64,000 nt of DNA from JAPPHA01 sp963662815 (GTDB lineage Bacteria; Pseudomonadota; Alphaproteobacteria; Rhodobacterales; Rhodobacteraceae): contig CAXXWA010000042.1 of assembly GCA_963662815.2 (NCBI GenBank), positions 140,618 through 204,617 of the forward strand. The letters run 5' to 3'. Below, piece by piece: positions 17,488-27,452 of this stretch. Position numbers and translations under genes: made by a program. A model generated the notes under the pieces. It did not search any database. It saw only the letters and a program-made list of their open reading frames with translations, and was not told where the DNA came from. Numbering within the stretch: position 1 is the first letter of the stretch; each line of letters starts with the position of its first letter.

Positions 17488-18411
17488 ATGCTGGGTTACG
17501 CCCTTCGGAGGGTCGCCGTTGCCGTTCCGACGATCCTCATTCTGATCGTCACGTGTTTCGTACTCATGAAGACGGCGCCCGGCGGTCCCTTCACGTCCGA
17601 ACGACCTCTTCCGCCGCAGGTGCTGGCCAACATTGAGGCCCGCTACGGTCTCGACCAGCCGGAATGGAAGCAGCTCCTTGGCTACCTGCGCAACATCCTG
17701 CTCCATTTCGATTTCGGACCCTCGTTCCAGTACAAGGACCGCGACGTGAACGACGTGATCGCACAGGGTTTCCCGATTACGCTGACCTACGGCATCCTGT
17801 CGTTCATTGTCGCTTCCGTCGCCGGCATCTCGCTTGGAGTCGCCGCGGCGGTTCGGCAGAACAGCTGGCTCGACTACCTTGCGGTCGGATTTTCGTTTTC
17901 GGCGCAGGCGTTGCCGAATTTCGTGATGGGCCCGATCCTTATCCTTGTCTTTGCGCTCTATCTCGGCTGGTTGCCCGGTGGCGGCTGGAACGGCGGCCAG
18001 TGGCAATATCTGGTGCTGCCGGTCATCGCGCTTTCCACGAGTTACGTTGCGAGCATCGCGCGCATCACGCGGTCATCGATGCTCGAAGTGCTGAACGCCA
18101 ACTTCATTCGCACCGCTGTTGCCAAGGGGTTGCCCATGCGCACGGTGATCTGGCGTCACGCGATGAAACCGACGATGATGCCCGTCGTAAGCTACCTTTC
18201 GCCGGTCTTCGTTTACGTGATCACGGGCTCCGTCTTTGTCGACATCTATTTCTCGACTGGGGGGCTCGGCCAGTCCTACGTCAATTCGGCTCTTTCGCGC
18301 GACTACGCCGTGCTGCTGGGCGTCACCATTCTCTATGGAGTGTTGACGATCCTGTTCAACCTGATCACCGATCTGCTCTACGCCTGGCTCGATCCCAAGG
18401 TCCGGTACTGA
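17488..18411 (+). CDS. Oligopeptide ABC transporter permease (OppB-like)
   Basis: 307 aa inner-membrane permease. An N-terminal transmembrane helix (about 8-30) is followed by a periplasmic loop with the OppB PGGPF segment, then a five-helix core. The EAA-like coupling loop reads FIRTAVAKGLPMRTVIWRHAMKPTMMP. It lies 51 bp after oppA and 4 nt before oppC. Confidence 0.92.
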   Translation: MLGYALRRVAVAVPTILILIVTCFVLMKTAPGGPFTSERPLPPQVLANIEARYGLDQPEWKQLLGYLRNILLHFDFGPSFQYKDRDVNDVIAQGFPITLTYGILSFIVASVAGISLGVAAAVRQNSWLDYLAVGFSFSAQALPNFVMGPILILVFALYLGWLPGGGWNGGQWQYLVLPVIALSTSYVASIARITRSSMLEVLNANFIRTAVAKGLPMRTVIWRHAMKPTMMPVVSYLSPVFVYVITGSVFVDIYFSTGGLGQSYVNSALSRDYAVLLGVTILYGVLTILFNLITDLLYAWLDPKVRY

Positions 18412-18415
18412 GGCC

Positions 18416-19321
18416 ATGGCAGCGCTAACCGGTTCGAAGCCCGATCCGGCGCCAAGGGGGCGTTCCCTTCTCGAGGACGCGGCGCTTCGCTTCCTGCGGA
18501 ACCGGGCTGCGACGGGCGCTGCCGGCGTGCTGGGCCTGCTCGTGTTCTTCGTGATTCTGGGTCCGTTCCTCGCCGAATGGAACTACGAGGAAATCGACTG
18601 GACGACCATCGGCGACGTCCGCACACTCGGTGCGCCATCCCTTGCGAGCGGACACTACTTCGGAACCGATGACCTCGGCCGCGATCTTTATTCGCGAACG
18701 CTCCAGGGCGCGCGGACATCGCTTCTGGTCGGCTTCGTTGGCGCTGCTGTTGCGATGGTGGTCGGCACCGCATACGGCGCCGTGGCCGGATATGCCGGCG
18801 GCCGGCTTGACGACCTGATGATGCGCAAGGTCGACATCCTTCTGGCGATTCCATCGACCTTGGTCATCATTCTCCTGATGGTGATCTTCGAACGCTCCCT
18901 TCTGATGCTGTTCGTCGGGCTGGGTTTGACCGGCTGGCTCACAATGTCCCGCGTGGTCCGGGGGCAGACGCTCGGTCTTCGGACCAGGGAGTTCATCGAA
19001 GCAGCCCGGGCTGCCGGCGTGTCGGACTCAATGATTCTCTGGCGGCACATCCTGCCCAATCTCCTGGGCGTCGTGATCGTCTACGCGTCGCTGCTGGTGC
19101 CCGAGATGATCCTCGCCGAGTCCTTCATCTCGTTTCTCGGCCTCGGCGTGCAGGAACCCAACACCTCGCTCGGCGCGCTGATCGCGGAGGGGGCGGGGAC
19201 CATGGGATATGGCACGCTCTGGCAGCTGTTGTTTCCGCTGTCGTTCTTCCTGCTCACGATCATCACGCTGTATTTCGTCGGCGACGGACTTCGCGACGCA
19301 TTCGACCCGAAGGACGGTTGA
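18416..19321 (+). CDS. Oligopeptide ABC transporter permease (OppC-like)
   Basis: 301 aa permease with an OppC-type N-terminal helix (36-54), the HYFGTDDLGRDLYSRTLQGARTSL motif and the coupling loop REFIEAARAAGVSDSMILWRHILPN. It pairs with OppB to form the channel. The stop codon overlaps the ATG of the fused ATPase by one base. Confidence 0.92.
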   Translation: MAALTGSKPDPAPRGRSLLEDAALRFLRNRAATGAAGVLGLLVFFVILGPFLAEWNYEEIDWTTIGDVRTLGAPSLASGHYFGTDDLGRDLYSRTLQGARTSLLVGFVGAAVAMVVGTAYGAVAGYAGGRLDDLMMRKVDILLAIPSTLVIILLMVIFERSLLMLFVGLGLTGWLTMSRVVRGQTLGLRTREFIEAARAAGVSDSMILWRHILPNLLGVVIVYASLLVPEMILAESFISFLGLGVQEPNTSLGALIAEGAGTMGYGTLWQLLFPLSFFLLTIITLYFVGDGLRDAFDPKDG

Positions 19322-21153
19322 TGCCGCTGTTCGACATCCGGAACCTCTCGGTGAGTTTCGACACGCCGGACGGCCGCGTCGATGCGGTGCGGAACGTCTC
19401 CCTGTCCATTGAGCCCGGCGAGTGCCTCGGGGTCGTGGGCGAGAGCGGTTCGGGAAAGAGTCAGACCTTCCTTGCAGCCATGGGCCTGCTATCGCGGAAC
19501 GGGTGCGCAACAGGTTCGGTCAGGCTAGGCGGACGCGAGCTTCTCGGGATTGCCACGGATCGGTTGAACCGGATTCGCGGGAGCGAGATGACGATGGTCT
19601 TCCAGGACCCGCTGACGGCTTTGACTCCGCACCTGAGAATAGCCGACCAGATGGCGGAAGTGGTGCGGACGCACTCTGCCCGGCGGGGCTCCGAGGTCGG
19701 CAAGTTCTGTCTCGAATGGCTCGACAAGGTGCGCATGCCGGACGCGGCGAGGCGGCTGCGGCAATATCCGCACGAACTATCGGGCGGGCAGCGCCAGCGC
19801 GTCATGATCGCCATGGCCATGCTGCTTTCTCCGAAACTCCTGATCGCCGATGAACCGACGACGGCGCTCGACGTGACCGTTCAGGCGGACATTCTCGACC
19901 TCATAGCCGACCTCCAGTCGAGCGAGGGCGCTGCGGTCGCTCTCGTCACGCACGACATGGGCGTGGTCTCACGCATGTGCGACCGCATTGAGGTCATGCG
20001 CGACGGCGTCTTCGTGGAAAGCGCCGCCGCGGAAGAGATCTTTGCCCGTCCAAGGCACGCCTACACGCGCACGCTGCTTGACGCGGTTCCCCGGCTCGAT
20101 CGTCCCGCGCCGCGGAACGGACTTTCCGGAGCGTCGCCGACGCTCCTGCGCGCCGTCGATGTCAAGGTCAGCTTCAAGGTCCGCATGCAGGGCGGACTGT
20201 TCGGCAGGACGGCGAACCTGCGCGCCGTCGACGGGGTGAGTTTCGAACTGGCCGAAGGCGAAACGCTGGGGCTGGTCGGTGAGTCCGGCTGCGGAAAGTC
20301 CACGCTGGCGCGGGCCATCCTTCAGCTGGTCGCTCCCGGGGGCGGACGCGTGTTCTGGCTCGGCCACGAACTCACGGGACTTGATGCGCGTACGCTGAAG
20401 AGGCATCGCAAGGACATTCAGATCGTATTTCAGGACCCGCTTGCCAGTCTCGACCCGCGCATGACCGTGTCGGCCTCCATCGCCGAACCGCTCGGGACAC
20501 ACAGGCCCGATCTTTCGTCTTCAGAGCGGCGGCGCCTTGTTTCGGACATGATGGAACGGGTCGGCCTCTCGAGCCGGATGATGAACCGCTTTCCGCACGA
20601 ACTGAGCGGCGGGCAGAACCAGCGCGTCGGCATTGCGCGGGCGATGATCACTTCACCGCGGCTGGTCGTCTGCGATGAAGCGGTTTCGGCGCTGGACGCC
20701 TCGGTACAGGCACAGATCCTGAAGCTCCTGAAGGAGCTGCGCTCGGAATACGGGCTCTCGATGATCTTCATCAGCCATGATCTCTCGGTGGTCCGGGAGG
20801 TTTCCGACCGGGTCATGGTGCTCTATCTCGGCCGGGTCGTGGAACTCGCCGGCTGCGACGACCTCTTCGAAGACCCGCGCCATCCGTATACGCGGACGCT
20901 GATTTCCGCCGTGCCCGTTCCCGACCCTAGGATCGAGCGCAGCCGTCGCCGCATCAGGCTGGCTGGCGAACTTCCCTCCGCGCTTGATCCCGGGTCGAGG
21001 TTGCGGTTCCTGCCGTCGCGCATAGATGCGGGAGAAACCGATTACGTGCCGCGACTCGAGGAGGTCGCGCCAGGGCACTTCGTCGCCGAACACGATCCGT
21101 TCGACCAGCTAAATCCCGCGCCTTCTGGCTCGCGATGGAGTGCCGTGGCGTGA
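19321..21153 (+). CDS. Fused OppD-OppF type dipeptide/oligopeptide ABC ATPase
   Basis: About 610 aa with two complete ABC domains. The first (1-260) has Walker A GESGSGKS, signature LSGGQRQRVMIAMAM and Walker B LLIADEPTTALD. The second (275-530) has GESGCGKST, LSGGQNQRVGIARAM and LVVCDEAVSALD, where Ala replaces the usual Pro after Glu. Each is followed by the oligopeptide-transporter C-terminal segment (RHAYTRTLLDAVP, RHPYTRTLISAVP). One chain replaces separate OppD and OppF, an arrangement also seen in other bacteria. ATG 19321 is preferred over TTG 19318. Confidence 0.9.
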   Translation: MPLFDIRNLSVSFDTPDGRVDAVRNVSLSIEPGECLGVVGESGSGKSQTFLAAMGLLSRNGCATGSVRLGGRELLGIATDRLNRIRGSEMTMVFQDPLTALTPHLRIADQMAEVVRTHSARRGSEVGKFCLEWLDKVRMPDAARRLRQYPHELSGGQRQRVMIAMAMLLSPKLLIADEPTTALDVTVQADILDLIADLQSSEGAAVALVTHDMGVVSRMCDRIEVMRDGVFVESAAAEEIFARPRHAYTRTLLDAVPRLDRPAPRNGLSGASPTLLRAVDVKVSFKVRMQGGLFGRTANLRAVDGVSFELAEGETLGLVGESGCGKSTLARAILQLVAPGGGRVFWLGHELTGLDARTLKRHRKDIQIVFQDPLASLDPRMTVSASIAEPLGTHRPDLSSSERRRLVSDMMERVGLSSRMMNRFPHELSGGQNQRVGIARAMITSPRLVVCDEAVSALDASVQAQILKLLKELRSEYGLSMIFISHDLSVVREVSDRVMVLYLGRVVELAGCDDLFEDPRHPYTRTLISAVPVPDPRIERSRRRIRLAGELPSALDPGSRLRFLPSRIDAGETDYVPRLEEVAPGHFVAEHDPFDQLNPAPSGSRWSAVA

Positions 21154-21521
21154 GCGCAAGCGCCGGAAAACCTGGAGTGCCGCCTGGAATGGGCTTGCTG
21201 CCGCAGAAAACAAGCCCGCTGAGTAGCGAATCCGACGGCCAAGGATTCCTTCCTTGGACCCCCAAAACTTGAATCGCTGCCTGCGTCACTGCAAATTGGT
21301 CTCATCGCGGGTAGCATCAAGTTCCGTTTCTACGAGATTCCGTTCTGACCGCACCCCGAAAACGGACATATTGGAGAAATTCATCTACGAAAGTCGGCGG
21401 CGTTACTGAGATCTCTATACGGTTTTGCACAAACTGCTAAGTCTGAAGTATATTGAGTCCTCAACTTGGCGAAGGAATACGGTGAAGATATTATCTCCCG
21501 GGCGCTAAGCAGAATTCGGAA
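21154..21521. other. Intergenic scar region after opp operon
   Basis: 368 bp with the two inverted repeats at 21191-21217 and 21239-21257 and no supported gene. It separates the intact opp operon from the conjugation-gene fragment and may contain the boundary of a former integrated element; no attachment-site duplication was found by eye. Confidence 0.35.
21191..21217 (+). terminator. Weak terminator-like hairpin after the opp operon
   Basis: GGGCTTG (21191-21197) pairs with CAAGCCC (21211-21217) over a 13-nt loop, 38 bp after the operon stop. No T tract follows. A second inverted repeat CCAAGGA/TCCTTGG lies at 21239-21257. Either could end transcription or be an insertion scar. Confidence 0.3.
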
Positions 21522-21788
21522 TTATGTGCGGTGGCCTGACATTCTCGCGGTTCGCCCGAAGACAGGCAGATATCCGTCTGGTACTTCGTGCCAAAACGCC
21601 CAATTTCGGAAGCGTTCGGAATCGACGGGTCCGGAAAGGCCCAGCCACTCTGCGCCACGGCCCGCCCAGCCGCTGGCATCGAGATGCACGGCATTGTCCT
21701 TCGCATAATAGCCGTCCTGCTCTAAGTAGGCCACGCCCTGCGACGGCGAGGCGATCTTGCCGATGGAGGCTACTATGACGGCAGCCAT
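21522..21788 (-). pseudogene. N-terminal fragment of a MobF/TrwC-type conjugative relaxase
   Basis: The 88 codons from ATG 21788 encode VASIGKIASPSQGVAYLEQDGYYAKDNAVHLDASGWAG and GAEWLGLSGPVDSERFRN, which match the start of TrwC/TraA-type relaxases in alphaproteobacteria (conserved YYxKD, WxGxGAxxLGLSGxVD). Homology fades after the PDG motif, before the HxH metal site, so the nicking domain is incomplete. It is a scar of a conjugative plasmid or integrative element. Family members usually exceed 900 aa. Confidence 0.65.
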
Positions 21789-21988
21789 GCGATGGAGCCT
21801 GGTTCGGGGGCGCGCCTGTCCATGCGGTCAGGGCGGCCGGCGGCGCGACTCCGGACAAGGGCCGGATCGGCGCTTGCGCAGCCCTGTCCGCGAATGTAAT
21901 CGACTGTCTCTGGCCTGCTGAGATGACGCACCCGCGCGGCACGGCATTCGCGGCACGTCGGCGCTTGTAGAAAGGCTCCGGCCGTGCC

Positions 21989-22306
21989 ATGATTTCGGTC
22001 GTGTCAGAGGCCATCGCGTTCGACACCCACCGCTTTGTCAAGCGCCTGACCGACTCCGGATTCACGGAGCGGCAGGCCGAGACGCTTGCTGAGGAGCATG
22101 TTGCCCTGCTTAACGGAAACCTTGCGACCAAGGCCGATGTCGAAGGGGTGAGGGCCGAAGTCGCGAAGGTCGAGGCCGGCATCGAGACGCTGCGGCAAGA
22201 GACGAAGGCCGCCATCGAGGCATCCAAGGCAGACTTGATGAAGTGGCTGATCGGCGCCCTGATCGCTCAGGGCGGACTGATCGTAGCTCTCGTCAAGCTC
22301 CTATGA
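21989..22306 (+). CDS. DUF1640 coiled-coil membrane protein
   Basis: 105 aa. Residues 9-40 form an amphipathic segment (FDTHRFVKRLTDSGFTERQAETLAEEH), residues 44-82 are a heptad coiled coil (ATKADVEGVRAEVAKVEAGIETLRQ), and residues 85-105 a C-terminal transmembrane helix. This is the layout of the DUF1640 family (related to the CCDC90 coiled-coil proteins). In alphaproteobacteria such genes are frequently next to mobile or restriction genes; here the neighbour is a relaxase fragment. Function unknown. Confidence 0.75.
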   Translation: MISVVSEAIAFDTHRFVKRLTDSGFTERQAETLAEEHVALLNGNLATKADVEGVRAEVAKVEAGIETLRQETKAAIEASKADLMKWLIGALIAQGGLIVALVKLL

Positions 22307-22557
22307 GGGCCGCCGGACGGACGCGAATCATGCCTGTGTCGCGTCATGTCGGCGCACGGGTGGGCAGGGAAGCGAATCTAGACCCCGTGCTGACTTGGTG
22401 TTGATTTGGCGTAAGCGTTCGGTCTTGCGGTGACATTCCCGGGGGATCGTCGGTTGAGCTGGCATTTGGCGACTTGTCTTCAAGCCCCGGGTCGCCTGCC
22501 AATCCTGACCGGCGTCGTTTCGTGCCGGCCTTGCCGCAGGTCAGGGTCTCATGGGAT

Positions 22558-23460
22558 TCATATCCGGTCGTGCAGATCGCGGCGGCTTCGCTGGGCTGCG
22601 AGAATTCCACACATAATTACGGCAACTCCTGCGATGTCGAGCGGCGAAAGGGATTCTCCAAGCAGAACTGCGGCCGTTGCCACGCCGAAGAATGGGTGCA
22701 GGAAGTGATAGGTGGCCGCCCGCGTCGCGCCGATCCGTTCCACCAGAATGAACCAGAACCAGATCGCGACCAATCCCGGAACCAATGTCGTGTAGGCGAA
22801 CGCCAGCGCGAGCGGCAGCGACCAGTTGACGGTCCACGACTCGAACAGAAAGGCGAAGGGGAAGAGCACGGCGCTGCCGACCAGCATCTGCAGTCCGATC
22901 ACCTGGAACATGTTGTCCCGAGCCTCCAGCGAGCGGATGGTCAGGGTTGCGACTGTCAGGGACAGGACACTTACAATGCAGAGACCGATCCCAAGGACCG
23001 TTGCCTGCCCAGTGATCCGAGTCGCCAGAACCAATCCGACGCCGGTGAACCCGGCAAGGATTCCTCCGTATCCTATCCAGCCCAGACGTTCGTTCAGGAG
23101 GACGGCAGAGGCGAAGGCCACGAGAAGCGGCATTGTGCTCGCTACTATGGCGGCCACCGAGGCCTCGATGTTCTGAACGGCGATGAAGACGAGGCCGAGA
23201 TAGAGACCGTTCTGGAAGATTCCGAACAGCACGACAGCACGCCACCTGGCTGCGGACATGGGACGGATCCGTCCGGTGACCCAGGCGACGGCAAGGGCGA
23301 CAAGGCCGGAAATCAGGAAACGAACGCTCAGGGCTGCAAGCGGTGGCGCATCTTGAACAATGATCCTTGCCGACGAGAACGCGCTCCCCCAAAAGAGGGC
23401 AAAGGCCACACCAATGACAATGGCGCGCGTGTCCATCGAGAAGCCGGCGGATCGCATCAT
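22558..23460 (-). CDS. EamA / DMT superfamily transporter
   Basis: About 300 aa with ten predicted transmembrane helices in two EamA repeats: the first begins ALFWGSAFSSARI, the second ends with GATRAATYHFLHPFFGVATAAVLLGESL. Such proteins export or import small metabolites such as amino acids. Three in-frame starts exist (23460, 23457, 23436) and none has a clear ribosome site; ATG 23436 (MDTRAIVIG) fits the family start best. It stands alone between broken genes, so no substrate can be inferred. Confidence 0.82.
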   Translation of the reverse strand: MMRSAGFSMDTRAIVIGVAFALFWGSAFSSARIIVQDAPPLAALSVRFLISGLVALAVAWVTGRIRPMSAARWRAVVLFGIFQNGLYLGLVFIAVQNIEASVAAIVASTMPLLVAFASAVLLNERLGWIGYGGILAGFTGVGLVLATRITGQATVLGIGLCIVSVLSLTVATLTIRSLEARDNMFQVIGLQMLVGSAVLFPFAFLFESWTVNWSLPLALAFAYTTLVPGLVAIWFWFILVERIGATRAATYHFLHPFFGVATAAVLLGESLSPLDIAGVAVIMCGILAAQRSRRDLHDRI

Positions 23461-23935
23461 TCAAACGGGCCGGGCGGAATCCGGCGCGCCAGCGACGCCT
23501 CTCGCGAAGCAACGACGCCAGCCAGTCGGCAGTCCGGTGCTGGACAGCTCGGAAGACTCAATCAGGTGCGCCAGGCGAGGACTTGGATTGTCTCACCCGA
23601 AATGCGCGATCGTCGTGCAATTCTCCGTTGTTGATGCCGATCAACATGCTGACAGATTCTTGGCTCGATGCCATACTGACGTTGGTTTTCGTCGCGACCG
23701 GTCAGGCCGAACCGGCTTTTGTCATCATTGGCTTCGCCATGAACTGCTCCTTGCGCGACTTCCGTTTGCACGACGTGCTTGCCTACACGAGAAGTCGGCC
23801 GTGCACAAACGCCCTGTTCGGAAGGGCGCGGAGCACCATTTTCGTCGACCGAATCGCAAGAATGCCAGTTTCGAGAACTTTGCAACGTGCGAATCGCAAG
23901 ACCCGGGGGCTGGCTGGATCGCCAGAGTTTGAGCG
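23461..23935. other. Unassigned region between DMT transporter and enolase-superfamily remnant
   Basis: 475 bp. Short frames exist on both strands but none shows recognisable motifs. It likely holds the decayed 5' half of the enolase-superfamily gene that becomes recognisable after 23936. Confidence 0.35.
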
Positions 23936-24651
23936 GTGCAAGAAAGGCCGTCCGATCCGAGGCTTGAGGGAAAAGTCGGCACCGTCGGCCTCGACGAGGA
24001 AGTCCGGATGGTCCGCCTTGTCCGGGAAGCGATCGGCGATCGTCCGCTAAGGTTCGACGCGAACGGTGCGTGGACTGTTCCGACCGCGCGGATGGCCGTG
24101 CGCAGGTTGGGCCGATTCGACATCAGCTACTACGAGGAGCCCTGCCAAACCTACGAAGAGATGGCGCGTCTTCGCTCATTCACCCGCGCCGGTTTCTCCA
24201 CGCACGTAGTGGACCTGCCAGAGGCCGTTGGGCTGGAATGCCCGGATATACACCATGGCCACCAACCTTGTCGAACTCGGCGGCATGCGCCGCACCATGG
24301 AATGCATACGAGCCTGCGAGCAATTCGACATCAGCTGGGCCGATTCGATTCCAGAGCGGAGAAACCGGCGTCGCAAGTGCGGCGTATTTTCATGTATCTG
24401 CCGCGATGGAACACATTCGCGAACCCAGCCAGACACTGACACTGTTTCGCTGGAACGGAGATGATGTAATTCGTGAAGAAACGCCCGTACCGAAAAACGG
24501 CGTCGTTGCGGTGCCGGATTCTTCCGGACTCGGCGTATCGCTTGACCGAAACGCAATGCGGCGCTGCCATGAGCGCTACCTTGACGAGGGGCCGTTCCCC
24601 GCGAGTTCAAGCGGCTCCCGGCCGTTTCGCAAGCGCTTCACGCGCACCTGA
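23936..24651 (+). pseudogene. Mandelate racemase / muconate lactonizing enzyme-type gene, multiply frameshifted
   Basis: Enolase-superfamily motifs occur in order but in three different frames: VRMVRLVREAIGDRPLRFDANGAWTV and YYEEPCQTYEEMARLR with THVVDLPEAVGLECPD in frame one; MATNLVELGGMRRTMECIRACEQFDI in the second; then ASAAYFHVSAAMEHI, GVVAVPDSSGLGVSLD and RCHERYLDEGPFP in the third. Those segments include metal-ligand strands (FDANGAW, YYEEP). The N-terminal capping domain is not recognisable. At least two frameshifts make it non-functional. Acid-sugar dehydratase was probably the original activity class, in line with the sugar-rich neighbourhood. Confidence 0.75.
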
Positions 24652-24868
24652 GCCAAATTCGCCGACCCCGGGAAGACAGCCGGAACTCATATGTGAACTC
24701 ACATGCGCATCCCGCGCGAGATCCTCAATGCAGCAGCGCATGCTTCAGGAGTCCGATCAGTTTGCACGATGTCAGCGAAGTCCGCAGGGCAAGTTGAACC
24801 CGCGCGGACGAAAGTCGTTTCCTCCGCCGAATTGCCAGCGAACCTGCCGGCGACAGGTCGCGCCGGAT

Positions 24869-26209
24869 TTACCGGGCAAGGGCTCTCTCGAGCGACCAGT
24901 AGGACGCCTTCGGCGTGCGTTTCAACGTGTTGAAATCGACATGGACGATCCCGAACCGCTTCTCGTAGCCGTACGACCATTCGAAGTTGTCAAGAAGCGA
25001 CCAGACGAAGTACCCCCTGACGTCGACCCCTTCCGCGAGAGCCTTGCGGACCTGGGAGATGTGGCTGTCGAGATAGCGGCAACGGACGCTGTCATCGACG
25101 CGCTCGGGCTGCCCTGCGAGAACGTCGTTCCCGGCCATTCCGTTCTCGGTGACGAAGACGGGCAGGCCGCCGGCATGGTCGCGGTGGACTTGCCTGAGAA
25201 AATGCAGGAGGCCCTCGGGATGAATTTCCCAGCCCATTTCCGTCTTGGGGAGCGGACCCGCGACTTCCCGAAACCCTGGAAATGCCGCGCTGCCCGATCC
25301 GCCCGCCCGCGCGATCAGCTTTCGCGTGTAGTAGTTGATTCCGATCCAGTCGATCGGGGACTCGATGAGCGGGAGATCCCGCTCCCACCCCTCCGGCAAA
25401 TACGCTTGGAGACCCCGGAGAGCCCGCCGGGGGTAACCTCTTCCTCGCATGGCATCCAGGAACCATCTGTTGTGGATCTCGTCGTAGAGAATTGTCGCTT
25501 CTTCCGACTCCGGATCGGAACCGGCGGGTTCCGGATGCTCGAAGTTCACGACGCAGCCGAGATTGGCAAGACCCGCGGCCCGCAGCGCCCTGATCGCCAG
25601 GCCGTGACCGAGAAGGACGTGGTGCATGGCCCGCGCGGTGGCTCGGATATCCTTCAACCCCGGCGCGTGGTGTCCTTCGAAATGACCGAGCCAGGCGACG
25701 CACCTCGGCTCGTTGACCGGCGCGATGGAATGGACCCGGTCGCCAATCCGCTTCGTGATCACGCAAGCGAACTCGGCGAACCATTTGGCCGTGTCCCGGT
25801 TTGCCCATCCCCCGTGGTCCGCCAGCGCAGCCGGCAGTTCCCAGTGATAAAGGGTCGCCCACGGGTTCATCCCGCGTTCGAGGACGGCATCGACCAGGCG
25901 GTCGTAGTAGTCGAGGCCCTCGCCGTTCGCCTTCCCGCGGCCATCCGGAATGACTCGGGCCCATGAAGTGGAAAACCGCCACGCGTCGAAGCCTGCAGCC
26001 GCGGCCAGATCGAGATCCTCGTCGTACCGGTGGTAGTGGTCGCAGGCGATGCGGCCGTCCTGGCCTCCGGCCACGTTGCCGGGCGTAGCGGCGAATGTGT
26101 CCCAGTGCGTGGGACCGGCGCCGCCGAATCCATGCCCCTCGATCTGGTAGCTTGATCCGGAGACGCCGAACTGGAAGCCGTCAGGGAAGTCGGCGCGGGA
26201 GAAGTTCAT
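24869..26209 (-). CDS. GH1 family beta-glucosidase
   Basis: 446 aa, standard length. The N-terminus (FPDGFQFGVSGSSYQIEG) is the GH1 signature. The acid/base is Glu167 in VNEP and the nucleophile Glu355 in VTENG. There is no signal peptide, so it cleaves imported beta-glucosides in the cytoplasm. The gene is on the same strand as, and 202 bp downstream of, aglR. That places a beta-glucosidase beside the alpha-glucoside locus, which may let the cell handle both linkages with one regulator. Confidence 0.9.
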   Translation of the reverse strand: MNFSRADFPDGFQFGVSGSSYQIEGHGFGGAGPTHWDTFAATPGNVAGGQDGRIACDHYHRYDEDLDLAAAAGFDAWRFSTSWARVIPDGRGKANGEGLDYYDRLVDAVLERGMNPWATLYHWELPAALADHGGWANRDTAKWFAEFACVITKRIGDRVHSIAPVNEPRCVAWLGHFEGHHAPGLKDIRATARAMHHVLLGHGLAIRALRAAGLANLGCVVNFEHPEPAGSDPESEEATILYDEIHNRWFLDAMRGRGYPRRALRGLQAYLPEGWERDLPLIESPIDWIGINYYTRKLIARAGGSGSAAFPGFREVAGPLPKTEMGWEIHPEGLLHFLRQVHRDHAGGLPVFVTENGMAGNDVLAGQPERVDDSVRCRYLDSHISQVRKALAEGVDVRGYFVWSLLDNFEWSYGYEKRFGIVHVDFNTLKRTPKASYWSLERALAR

Positions 26210-26411
26210 CTAACAGTTCCGTTCAGCCAGCCGGTAGGGACAATGCCCGGGGCAAGCGTCCTGCGATCGTCCCGCACACTGGATCCTGTGCGATGCGCAT
26301 ATCCGAGCCCTTGCCGGATCCCGAAGCGAAGACAACCGGTCGGAATCCGCATGGCTCTGGCGAGGAAGAAACGGCCGCAGTCGGGCGGGGGCTGTTCGCG
26401 CTGTCCGGCAA

Positions 26412-27452
26412 CTACTGCGACCGGGTTTCCGCAGGCGCCGGACCCGTGGACTGGCCGACCACGAATTCCACGTCCCAGAGTTCTTGAACGGGCCCGCGCT
26501 GCGGTTGCCTGATGATGTCGAGTAGAAGCTCGGCGCTGCGGCGTCCTGCGCTCCGGATCGACGACCGGGTTGCCGTGAACATGGGCGGGTCGCCGGTATT
26601 GCGAAGATAGGAGAGGTCGTCGTCGTGAATCACTATCGAGATGTCCCTTCCCGGTTCCAGGCCGAGATCTGCGAGCGCCCGTCGCGCACCGATGGCCGGG
26701 ATGATCGACGACACCAGGAAAGCGGTCGGCGGATTGATCGTCTGCATCAGTTCGCTCACCGCCTCATGGCCGTAGGTTTCCATCATCTCGCCGAATCGCA
26801 TCAGCGACCGGTCGGGAGTGATTCCGTGATCGCGAAGCGCCATTTCGTAACCCTTCTGGCGGCGTATGGCGAATCCTGTCGTCTCGCGTCCGTTGATCAG
26901 CGCGATTCGGCGGTGTCCGGCGGAGAGCAGATATTCCGTCGCACGCCGGAAGGCTCCGGTATTGTCGACGTCGAGCCAGGAGTACGGCGCAGGTTCTCCC
27001 GGGTCGCGTCCATGGACCACGAAGGGCAGGCCGATCTCGTTGAGCATGTCGATGCGGAAGTCGTGCGCCTGCGGCACATGGACGATGAGGCCGTCGACCA
27101 CGCGGCTGTAGGCCATGGCCCTGTAAGCGATCACCTGCCGGTCGTCGGGAACGACCGACAGCTGCATGCTGTAGCCGTTTAGGGCATAGACCTCTCCCGC
27201 GCCCGCGACGAACTCGGAAAAGATCGGATTGACGACTTCATGCTCCGAGGAAACCGGAATGACATGCCCGATCGCCATGGACCGGCCGGTCGCGAGCCGC
27301 GCGGCATTCCCGTTCGGCCGGTAGTCGTAGCGCATCGCGGCGGCTATCACCCGCTTGCGGGTCGTTTCGCTGACTTCCGGATAGCCGTTGAGAGCCCGGC
27401 TGATCGTCGTCTGCGAAAGCCGCAGTTTCTCGGACAGTTCCTTGAGGTTCAT
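26412..27452 (-). CDS. aglR: LacI-family regulator of the alpha-glucoside locus (AglR-like)
   Basis: 346 aa. The HTH LKELSEKLRLSQTTISRALNGYPEV occupies residues 3-27, followed by the hinge (PNGNAARLATGRS) and sugar-binding domain. I use ATG 27452 because it begins the HTH directly; a longer in-frame start at 27497 adds residues without homology. It is divergent from aglE and probably binds the AAAGCGCTTT palindrome at 27586-27601. In Sinorhizobium meliloti aglR precedes aglEFGAK in the same arrangement. Confidence 0.85.
   Translation of the reverse strand: MNLKELSEKLRLSQTTISRALNGYPEVSETTRKRVIAAAMRYDYRPNGNAARLATGRSMAIGHVIPVSSEHEVVNPIFSEFVAGAGEVYALNGYSMQLSVVPDDRQVIAYRAMAYSRVVDGLIVHVPQAHDFRIDMLNEIGLPFVVHGRDPGEPAPYSWLDVDNTGAFRRATEYLLSAGHRRIALINGRETTGFAIRRQKGYEMALRDHGITPDRSLMRFGEMMETYGHEAVSELMQTINPPTAFLVSSIIPAIGARRALADLGLEPGRDISIVIHDDDLSYLRNTGDPPMFTATRSSIRSAGRRSAELLLDIIRQPQRGPVQELWDVEFVVGQSTGPAPAETRSQ

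Noticed and set aside
21154..21521. Search for a tRNA or tmRNA as integration site
   Set aside because: No cloverleaf or tmRNA-like end could be folded by eye; only two simple hairpins were seen.
22474..23634. 386-codon plus-strand frame
   Set aside because: Antisense to the DMT transporter, charged low-complexity translation.
24473..25966. 497-codon plus-strand frame
   Set aside because: Antisense to the GH1 beta-glucosidase, which has both catalytic Glu motifs.
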